From Maribacter stanieri (GTDB taxonomy: Bacteria; Bacteroidota; Bacteroidia; Flavobacteriales; Flavobacteriaceae): a DNA stretch of 64,000 nucleotides. The stretch covers positions 2,157,856 to 2,221,855 of the forward strand of contig NZ_FOYX01000001.1 of the NCBI RefSeq assembly GCF_900112245.1, read 5' to 3'. Shown here piece after piece: positions 43,620 through 55,600 of the stretch (within the stretch, counting starts at the first letter, position 1; each line of letters starts with the position of its first letter). The position numbers and the translations under genes were made by a program. Under the pieces are notes generated by a model. That model had not been told where the DNA came from and ran no database searches. It worked only from the letters and a program-made list of their open reading frames with translations.

Positions 43620-46600
43620 TTATCTGTAGAGTGTAAAATTCCCTACAAACTCTCTTGTGTCTGCTTCACCATTTAGTTTGATTATATACCAGTAATCTCC
43701 TGTTGGTAATTCTGCATTTTGATAGAAACCATTCCAGCCATCTTCATTGTCCTTAAATGTATAAACTGTTCTACCATATCTATCATAAATGGATATGAAT
43801 ATTTCAGGATATATCTCAATGTTCAATGGCATCCACATATCATTTTCTCCATCACCATTAGGCGTAAAGAAATTTGGTATTTCAATATCAATGAACTCTA
43901 TAAATATACTTGCAGTAGATTCACAACCATTTTCATCTACTACGGTTACATCGTATGTATTGGTTTCGGTAATGTAATATACATTTTCAGAGCCCATATC
44001 CCTATCATCTAAGTAGAATGTATAATTTTCTCTGCCGCCAGTAACCGTTGCAGTTATTTGATTTATGTTACTTTCAACCACAGTTATTTCAAGTGGTTCA
44101 AATGCTAATATTTCAACATCATATGTAGCAATACATCCATTTGCATGAGAAATACTAATAAAATGTGTACCCGGTGTCAATTCTCTGAAAATAGGTGTTA
44201 ATTGCATTTCCATAGGATCAACAGTATCTAATCCAAAAAGAACATCATCTTCTATGCTTGGGTCATTTAATACAATGTTTACATAGTTGCTTGGGAAGTT
44301 ACCATTACACCCATAAATAGGTTCAACGATAGCTCCAAGGTCAACACCGGTATCAATAGTTACAATAATTGTCTCTTCGCAACCTTGTGCATCTTCAATA
44401 TAGATGATGTAATCACCTGCAGCCAAGTTTGTAAAGCTTGTTCTATCTTGAACAAAATCTGCTTCGTCTGCTAAACGTGTGCTATATGGTGCGGTACCTC
44501 CAATTATGGTTAAATCAATAGTTCCGTCTTCTTCGCCTACACAAATTTCAGGAGTACTTGCCGTAGTTATTTCTAAAACTTCTGGTTCTACAATAGTAGC
44601 TTCAACAAGTTCAAAACAACCGTTGGAATCTTGTGCTATAATGATATAATCACCAGGAGCCAATTCATTGAATGTATTGTCATCACTAAAGCGATCCAAA
44701 TTCGGTGAAATTGCATATTGATAAATACCAGATCCACCAATCATGTTTACCGTAATACTACCATCTTCTTGACCATTACATGTTACATCAGTAATTGATG
44801 TGTTTGCGATATCAATTAGAAGTGGGTCAGGCTCCGTAATAGTTATTAAGGCTGATGTTACTTCACAGTCATCACTCTGTACCCTTAAATAATATGAACC
44901 TGCCAATAAATCTGTGAACAGACCTGTTTGTTGATTTGGACTTACTTCATTGGTTAAACCTGCATCAGAGAATAAGGCATATTGATAATTACCTAATCCG
45001 CCTTGAGCCTCAGCATTTATAACTCCCGTGTTATCGCCGTTACAGTTAATTGTCGGATTATCATTATCCAATGTTACTGTTAATGGAATAATTGGGTTAA
45101 TGGTAATGCTGTTCGTTAAAACAGAAATACAACCTTCGCTATCTTGTACATAGTATTGATATGTATTTGGTAGAACTCCCGTAAACAAATGGGTGTTTGG
45201 ACCATTTATTTCATTCATTGCATTGAATGTTGATGTACCATCAATATTCCACATGTAAGGACCGGTACCACCTGATGCTGTTAGCAATAGCTCTGCATCG
45301 GATAAACAAGTTGCTCTTTGCGCTGTTACCAATTGACCTTTAACTTCAATAGGCTCAATAATTTCTATAATTGCTGTTTCGTCTGAACAGTTTAAATCAT
45401 CTAATACAGTAATGCTGTAATATCCTGATCTTAAATTGCTGAAAGTAGGAGATGTTTGTGCACTTGTTGTTTGAATTAGATTGGCTCCAGGAGCGTCGCT
45501 GTCGTAAGTTTTAAGAATATATCTATAATTGGTCGTAACCGTTCTAGGTGTAAATCCACCCATTATTTCGGCAATGGTATCGCCTTCACAAACCAAGCCT
45601 TGAGTAGTTTGAATATTCGCCACTATCGGTTCTGGAGGAGATAATGTAAATGCATTGGTAAAGGTTTCTGTACAACCTAAGTTATCTGTTACCTGTACTG
45701 TATATTGACCATCGCTTAAACCTCTAAATAAATTGCTATTTACTTGATTAGCTGTGTATGCTGTGCTAGTACTAATATGTGTAAGTACAATATTAAAAGG
45801 TGCTTCACCACCATTAGGAATAATATTTGCACTTCCCATATCATTGCTGCAACCAACATCATTGGTATCTATTGTTGCCAAAGTAATAGGAGCACTAGGC
45901 GAAGTAATGGTAAACGACCTTTCTTGAATACACTGTGGTGTACCAACTTGTGAAGCCCTTAAAATGTAACTACCTGCAGCAACCGGAATAGATGCCGTTG
46001 TTCCTGTACCTGTAAAAGTACCAGCGTCATCTGTACGAGTGGTAGCCGTACCATCAGCATTGAAAACTTCCCAGTTAAAGTCACCTGTATATGATGCATC
46101 GGTAAATGTTACTTCAATTCCTCCATCGGTACCATAACATATTACGTCTGCAAGTTTATTAACTTCTATATTAAACGTGTTTGGGTCTTCTACTGTGTGG
46201 GTTCTTGTAATTTCACAACCTGTAGTAATATTCCTAATACCAATAGTATATGTTCCAATAGCTAGTGTTAAAAATGTATTATCTCCTGTTTGATAAGTGG
46301 TAGAAGGCAATATTCTAAATTCATAGTTGGCTAGATTGCTTATAGAGTTCGTAATTGTACTTGATACATTTACTGTGATATTTTCCCCACTATTTACACA
46401 ATCCAATTCTCTGTCAACTGTAATTGAGGCAGTATCAAATGTATCATAAGGATTTATAGTAACAATATGTTCTGCAGAACAACCTTCGTCATCGTATACA
46501 CGAACAATAATATCACCCCCAGCCACATCTGTGTGCGTGTAGGTTAAACTACTGCTGTTTTGAAGTACATTGGTTGTTACATCATCTATAAATTCAAAAC

Positions 46601-49600
46601 GATTGTATGTTCCACTACCACCATTAATTGAACTTGCGTCTATTGTTATTGTGGCATTGTCACCATCATTACCTGTAGCACAACCAAATTGGTCAGGAAC
46701 GGGAGCAGTAAATGTTACAGCTGCATTTTCATCTATAACCACTGTTTTTACTGTGGTACAGTTATTAGGACCTCTTGCGGTTACATCATATGAGCCACCA
46801 GGTAAACCTGTGAAAGATTGGGTGGTTGCATCCCAAATAGCCGTTGCAGGCATAGGGTTTATCGTATATGCTAACGGATTATTTCCATTATTTACTTGAA
46901 CTAGTTCTATACTTCCGTCTTCCGCACCTGAACAACTAACTTCAATAGGAGTAGCCGAGAAATCTGGACGAATAACCGCAGGTATGGTTACTGTAAAAGT
47001 TCTAAAACAATTTGGAGAGGCGGTACTAATATCATAAACATTGACGGTATAATCTGTGTCTATAGTATTATCCGGAACACCTACTGGTACATTCATGGCT
47101 CCACCTGTAAGAGTTTGCCTTGCTTCAACATCTGCTGAAGAGCTGTCAAGAATTTCGAACTCATAATTACCTGAACCAGAAATACCTTCAATAGCTATTT
47201 CTGCCTCAAAACCGGCATCACAACCTAATTGTTTGTCTAAACTAGCTGATGCCTGTAGGGTAGGGTGAACATCTATATTAACTGTGTCTGTACAACCAGT
47301 TTCATCTTTTATAAATACATCATAATTGCCGGCAGGGACAGTGTTGTATGTACCTCCGTTATTTTGATATGTACTTCCACCATCTAAAGAATATAATTTA
47401 GTACCCGTGCCTGTTGCCGTAATGGTAACAGATGCATTAGTATCACAATTAGCAATTGCCACATCAGTAATACTTGGTGCTGCAGTAAAGTTCATAATTA
47501 CATCATCAAGCGGATAAGTACAACCGTATTGATCTTCGACGTTTACGGTATACGTTCCTGCAGGTGAATTTGCAGCTATTTCTATTGGGTTGTCACCGAT
47601 TGCCGTAATAGGAGTAAAAGGGGCAGGTCCCGTAATAGTATAGAAATAAGTGCCACCACCACCTTGTAGGTTGTCAATTAAAATTAAACCTGGGCTTTCA
47701 CATGAAATATCTTGAATAGATTGTGTGTCTCCTGTAATCTCATCCAACATTTCTAGAATCTCATTTTCACTTGCACTTATACATTGTGGTGCTCCACCAT
47801 TATATTGTTGTACCTCAATATAATATTCATCTTCTGGTAAGCTTGTCACATTTATTGTACTAGAATAGCTAACAATGCCGCCACTATCTCTAATTATATT
47901 ACCATCTATATCATATAAGAACCATTCCATATCAGGTTCTATGGAACCATCTGAATCTGTAATAGTATACTCTATTGATCCATTACTTGAGCCTTCACAT
48001 GCAGGAGTAATAACTGATGTAATCACCATTGGGTTCGTGATGATATCATTTACGTTAACACTACTCTGTCTAACACAACCAACAGCATCTCGTACATAGA
48101 ATGCATAAGTTCTGCCTGGTACTAGATTATTGAAGGTATGTGTAGTACCTGTAGCATAAGGCGTCGTCCATCCATTTACTGGAGTAACTATGTTAAAATT
48201 AGCAGGATCCTCTGAATACGTGTATTCATAAGGTGCAGTACCATTTTGACCTCGTACACTTACTTGTAGTTCATCACAATTTACGATGATTGGAAGTATG
48301 GTAATATCTAAATCATCTAAAGGAAAAGGGATGATTAACCTTGGTAAATCTGTTTTACAAATTGTATTACCACTACCATCTACCGTTCTTATTGATGGTT
48401 CAACTTCGAAACCTGATGTATATCCTCTAAACTGATCCGATGTTTGCCAAGTTGCACCCCCATCATCACTAAATTCTAGAGTGCCTATTGTTGTTGGATA
48501 ATTTAGAATATCAAATCCGAAATCATTAGGGTCACCTGTGCATGCAACTGGTGTTCTTCCTTCTGCATCGGCAGTTAATTCAATAGGTGCTGTAATAGTT
48601 ACGGTCTCTGTCTCTGAACAGCCGCCTTCATCCGTAATGATAACATCATAAGTTCCCGGTGCTAAATTGTAATATGTCTTAGTAGTACCTACTACATCAG
48701 TTTGTACTTGGTCTGGTGTTCCATTGGTAACATCTACCAATCGGTAATCGAAAGGAGATAGTCCGTCATTAATGGTCACGGCAATATTACCGGTGCCATC
48801 ATGACAATCTGGGTCTGTAGCTACTGCTGATATGTCCAATACCGGATTTGCAGCAACGGTCTCTGTAACCATTGTTTGGCAAGCATCTGTAGCATTTGCC
48901 TTATCTCTTACATAAATGTCATAACTCCCAATATTTGCCAGCGCAATTGTTGTTGAATTACTTGCCGAGAAATCAGCATCAGTAACTGTATTTCCAGAAG
49001 GGATAAAAGCATACATGAAATTGTTGTCTCCGCCTGAAGCTGTTGCCGTTAAGCTACCATCCGCACATAAACTTGCATTTACAGGCACAACGCTAAGTGT
49101 AATTGTAGGTGCAATCGTTATTGATTCTATTGTAGAGACACAACCATAAATATCGGTTACTTCTACATTATAGGTTCCTTCAGATAAATTATTGAAGGTA
49201 TATGCTAAATTGGTTGCAGGAGTAGGGGTTTGCCAAGCACCGTTATTAATCCTGAACGAGTAATTACCATTACCATCCGTAACTGTTGCGGTCACAGTAC
49301 CGTTACTTTGACCATCATAACATTGTGTTGCGGTTAAACCGAAAGCAATGGTTTCTGGTTGAACTACACTTACAGTTGCCGTTGATACTACTTCACAATT
49401 GTTTTGATCTTTAACTCTAACATGGTAATCACCAGCTGGCACGTTTAAGAATTGTGATGATGTATCATAAATTCTAACAATAGTATTATCAGTTCTTTCT
49501 AATTGGTATTCATAACTTGGTGTACCTTCAGTAGCAGTTGCCTGTAAAGTTGCACCTGTATTAAAACAAGTAAATTCTGCAGTTTGTTGTAAACTTGCCG

Positions 49601-52600
49601 TTAACGCATTAGGTGAAGTTAAAGTAACAGATGTTGCTGAAGTTGCAGTACATGAATTGTCATCTATCTTTTCTACCATTAAGTTGTACGTGCCATCTGC
49701 CAGGGTAGATGGGGTGGTTATTGGAGAAGTTGTTTCGGTTACCCAATTTGTACCTCCATCCAAAGAATACTGATATCCGAAAGTAGGATCAAAGTTAGAA
49801 ACCTCAAAACGAATACTACCGTTATCGCTACCGTTACAAGTAAGGTTTGTGCTACCTAAAATGGCTACCTCAAAAGTTTTTCCAGTTTCTACTATAACTG
49901 ATATATCTTGTGTTTGTTCACATATCTCAGGAGTTTGTGAAGCCTGAATGTCATCTAGTACTAAGAAGTTACCATTATCACTGTCTAAATTGGTACGTAA
50001 AACAACACCAACAGCAGTATTGGCTCCTGGGTTAAATGTTACTGTTCTTAAATGCCAATCGTTTGCGTTGTTGTTTTGAGGAATAGACGCTGTTGCCTGA
50101 CTGCTGATTACAGCACCAGAACCATCAACCAATTCTACTAATACCTCTGGGTCGTTACCAGATGCATTGTCTACTAATATATTATATGCATAAAATGATA
50201 TGGTGATGTCTTGGTTGGCAAGTGCTTCCAAGCCTGTTCTTGACCATAGAATATTATTATTGCCTGCTGAGGTACTTACCCCAATTGCCATAAATCTACC
50301 ATCGGTCAATCCTGTATGGTCATTAGGGCTTCTCCAAGATGTATTAGGATTGGTTATTCTGTTTGTTACCGCATATTCAGCATTTACAAGAATACCGGCA
50401 GGACCTAAATTACAGTCTGTATCCGTACCATCTTGTGGTTCGTAGCAATATCCTGTACCTATTTCTGCAATCTGTGTAGTAACACCAGATCCAAAATTTT
50501 CAAGGAATAAAGTACTTTGGTCGGCAGCTATTGAGCTTGTATAGCCAACAGTAATTGTTTGTGTGCCTGGAGCAACATTATTGAAAATATTGCTATCTAA
50601 TGGTGTGTTATCTGTACCGTTTAATTTATAAGTATAGGTAAAGTCTGTTGTGTTAGAAGGGGTAATTGTAACTACTCCGTTTCCATCACACTCATACGTT
50701 ATGTCATTAGTGAATGTAGGGTCAATAGCAGCACTCGGTACTGTAATTTCTAAATCTGTAGAACATTCTAAAGCATCTTTTATGGCTAATTGATAATTTC
50801 CTGGTGTTAAACGTTGCTCGTCAACTGCGGTAAACGTACTTCCTCCGTCAAAACTATATTGATACGGAGCTTGACCGCCACTCGCATTTAAAATCTTTAC
50901 TAAAGCAGTAGGTGTTGCAGCACCAGAAGTATCGCAAGATGCATCTTCTATAATGGAAGGTGATGCCGTTAGCGTAAATGGTTGGGTAACTTCATATTCA
51001 TAAGTCTCTATACAACCATTACCGGCAGTACCACTAGAATCCATAACTGTAATGGTATAATTACCTGCTGAAATATTGTTGAAGTAATTTTCTGTTTGAT
51101 AAGTAGTACCACCATCTAGACTGTATTGATATGGAGCATTACCACCAGATGCAGTTATTGTTAAAACAGATGTTGAAGAATCTGCACATGTGATTTCCGT
51201 GTTGGTAGCTGATATGGAAATAGTTCCCAAATCTTCCATGGTTACTATATTAGAGAATCCATAACATCCGTTATCATCTCTAATTACAAACATATATTCT
51301 CCATCTTCATTAGGTACATATGTTGAAGGAGTACCTTCATATCCGAATAAAAATGATGGATTAGATGTGAAATCTGAATCGGGAATAGTAGTTTCGTCAG
51401 TGTATGGAGCATTACCATCTTTACTATAGATAGCATATTCGTACCCTGTTGTACCACCAGTGCCTATTAAATTTATTACACCGGAAGTACACGTAATATT
51501 TTCTTGATTTGTTGCTGTTAACCTAAGTTCAGGAATTTCGTCTACAGTAATAGTTTGCTCATCTAAACAGCCATCTGTTGTTGAGGTAACAATTACATAG
51601 TCACCTGCCGCTAGCCCAGTAAATGTATGAGTATTATCTGATGAAACTAAGTTGTTAGCAACCAATGATCCTTTACCACCACTGCCATTGTCTAAATAAA
51701 GTTCGTAACTGTATTCTGGGGATACATTTAAAGCTTGTATAGCGATAGTACCAGCATCAGTACAATCAAATGGAGTAGTGCTAGGGTTTACTTCAAAAAT
51801 TCTTTCTGAAATTCCTATTTCTTCCGTTTCAAAAATACAGCTATTTGCTATCGGTGCTCCAGTGGAAGGATTAAGTTGTGTAATCTGAACTTTGTACGTA
51901 CCAGGACTAGTGATATTAAAGTTAGGACCTTGACCAGCACTAAATGGTACTGCGATTGAATTATTCTCAACATCATATAACTGATAACCGTAACCGCTAC
52001 CTAAATCGATTACTCTAATAGAACCATCTGTATTACAAATAATATCAGAAGAATCTGGTTCAGGAATATCTAATGTGTTTTGGTACGAATTGAAATAGAA
52101 CCTACTAAAACATCCACCTTCATAACCAATAACAACTCTATATTTTCCACTTTCGGTAACAGTAAAGTTATCTGAATCGGTTTGTTCGTTCCAAGTCCAA
52201 TTTCCATTGGTATTTGCGCAATTGTCACTAGCATCGCCACAAGTTGCAACATCACAACTTGTTTCATCTAGTTTTTCCCATTTTATGCTTAGTGCATCGG
52301 TAATACCTAATTGTATAAAAGCACTATCGGTATCTCCACAAAGGAAGATATGTGGCATTGAGCTGTTGTCATTTGAACATGTAACAGTTTCCCCTTGAAT
52401 ATCATTATCAGGATTACTATCTGAATTTACTTGGTTCAAATAACTAATAATTGGGTTCGTTTGGGTTTCTCCATAACGCTCAACAGAAATTAATTCTGTA
52501 TGGTTAGCACAACCAGATGTTGCCGTCTTTTCAACAATGTAATTACCTATTGTGGTTACTACTAAAGTATTAGATGTTCCATCATTTAATATTGTATCTC

Positions 52601-55600
52601 CAGAATCTATTGATCCATTGTTGTTGTTATCTATGGCCCAAGTATATGTGTCAAAGCCCAAACCAGCCGAAAGGGTACCACTGGCACCACAAAGCTGAAC
52701 CGTACGTGCTACGTTACAATTTGCCAATGCATCGGATACATTGTTTGCGGCAACTTCTAGAGTTGTTGTACAAGCACCTGCCGGGTTACTACCATCTTCA
52801 TCAGAAAAGGTATTGGTATTTAGAGTACCCGAGTAATTAGCATAGGCATTGTTTTCTAGTTGAGAGGCACAAGCCGCTACGAACTCAGAACAGTCGCCCG
52901 CAACAGATACCGTTATCTTTATTTTGTATTCCGGATCACCAATTTGAACCAAAGCATCTGGTATAGTAAAAGTTATAGTTCTAGTACTTTCGTCATAACT
53001 GCTGGTTACTCCTGGTGCATCGTCAATGTTTATATCATCTAAGCTTACGTTATTTGGTAGAACATTTTTTATCGTAAAGTTAGTTGCATGATCATCACCG
53101 GTGTTCTGAAATCTTAATACGTAATTGTAAGTATCTCCTAAATCAACATCTTCACCGTTAATGTCAGTACCACCTAGTAATTCTGAGGTATTGCCTAAAA
53201 CAATTACCGGAGCAAATACCTGAGTATAAGATGCAGCATTTACGGTACCATCGGTTGGGTCAACCGCAGGAGCTCCTGTTCCATATTCACCACCATCGCC
53301 ACCGTCAGTAGCATCATCTTTGTAAAATTCGTTGGCATCACTACAACCATCATCATCGCTATCTAAGTCTAAATGATCAGGATAGCCATCCATATCAGTA
53401 TCTAGATTAGCACAGAATCCAGAAAAAGACGCGGTATTGTAAGATAAAAAGGCAACATCGGCATTTGAACTAAGTTGTAATCGTAGATAAGAAACGTCAG
53501 CTAAACTAGCGGCGGGAATACCAAATTCTGACAATTCTACTGTAGCCAAACGATAATCTCTTGTAGTATTGTTATAGAAAATGCTTCCGTTTGCGTGGTA
53601 AATATCTAATCTGTACGAGCCAACAACATCGGCAAGTGCTCCACCACTATAAGCCTGTACACGTACAGCATTTCCAAGAGGAGCACCTGTAGCATCATAA
53701 AGACTTACAACATGACCAACACCACTTGGGTCTGCAACTTGGGTTAATAATATATCTGGTATACCATCGCCAACGTTAGTTGCTACGATAGGGTCTATTT
53801 CATAAGTCCATGTGTCACCAATGTTAACAATACCAGAACCAAGATCCAATCCATTTTGCCCATGGGTCAACAAAGGATTTAATGGGTCTGTGGTAGGGTC
53901 ATTTATAACGGTTAATCCTAAAGCATTATCATTATTCCCATCATTTAAATTAGCTTCAAAGGTTGCCTCGCTATAAATATTATTTGAAGGGGTCAATGCC
54001 ATCCAGCTAGATTCTGTAGCTGAAATATCTGAAATTCCATCATTATTGGAGTCTATGCCGTCTGATAAACCATTTCCGTTGGAGTCATAAAGATTATCGT
54101 CTGCAACCCCAGTGGTAAATGTGGTTCCTCCGGATGTAAATGCTAATAATTCGTGTGATAAGTTTGGTAATACTGGATTTCTAGAAGTCGTAGAACTTCT
54201 CCAAAAACCAGAGAAATTGGAGAAAATTTCTGTTACGGCAGTACCACCTTGTGCAGTGCTTGATGGTGAAGTGAAATTTACATCACTAGAAATGATACAC
54301 ATTTGTTCAACGGAATCATAAATACCATCATTATCATCATCTAAATCAACGCTATCTACAACGCCGTCATTATCAAAATCGTTATGTACTATAATTCTGG
54401 CGGAAGGCTCATCTCTTGTAATGTTTGCTTCCGTTTGGTCTTGAGTATTGGTAGCTATATTGACGAGGTTGAGTAAAGGCAGAATGTCTATTTCGTCTGC
54501 AGTTACTTCTAATGTTAAGAATGCAACTTCGCCCGGTGCCAATGTGCCTATATTCCAAACATTTCCATTCCAAGATCCTGTTATGGTAGAAGCCCCTTTC
54601 AAGGTTAACCCTGTAGGAATATTATCTTTTACCTGAAGATTAGTGATTGGCAAATACCATAAGTTCTCTGCTCTGATAGTAAATGTGGCAGTTTCCCCCT
54701 CTGTTATCTCAGGTTTGTCAACGGTTTTTATAATTTGAACATCTGGCTCACAATAGAAAATTTTAATGGTTTGTGAATCGTAAGTACATGGTCCTTTTGT
54801 TCCTCTTACATAGTAATCACCAGCAATAGTTGCGGCATAATCATAGGCATTCGCTCCAGGGATGGCAACACCATCAAAAAACCACTGGTAAGCATCGAAA
54901 TTATCATCAGAAGCTTCAAAAATACTTGAACCAGAAAAACAATCACCTTCAACACCTCCGTTAATTTGTAAAACAACTTCTGGTACGGTGTCAAACCCTG
55001 AAAAATAACCAGCAACACCTTGAGCACCATTATATCCAAAGAATCCAATAGCCATTGGTCCAGTTGAAGTCACACTAATATCTCCGTCTAAGTTTGGTAT
55101 ATAGAAAGTTTTCCAATCACTTGATCCAGCTACTGGTGTAGAGGCGGGTTTTGAAATTTCAACTCCGTCTTCAAATACTTTTACATTAGAGTCAATAGTA
55201 TTTACGGAAGCTATAATGGTTAATCCCCCGGTTACTGTTGTTCCGGCAATGTTTCTAATATCTGGTATATTATCCATTACATCAGGTAACAGACAGTTAA
55301 CAGGAGCCACAAAATTTAATCCTTGAGTATATAAGTTGCTTGATCCCGCCATTGACTGGTATGCATAAACATCTTTTGATGTTTGTACCAACATGTTGGC
55401 ACCTACCGTATTAGAAGAGTAATTATTGCTTGGAATTTTAAAGTATTCACCATTATTAATTGTAGCAATGGCAGTAGTACTTCCATTCACATATATTTGA
55501 GTATTATCTGCTGTTGCAATAACTAACGGAAATTCGGTAAGTCCATTAGTGTTACCATTTCCTCTTATAAATACATATTCTTTACCTAGTTTATTAATAG

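Noticed and set aside
44100-51770. The SprB array as a DNA tandem repeat or satellite
   Set aside because: The modules are alike only at protein level; the DNA copies differ widely.
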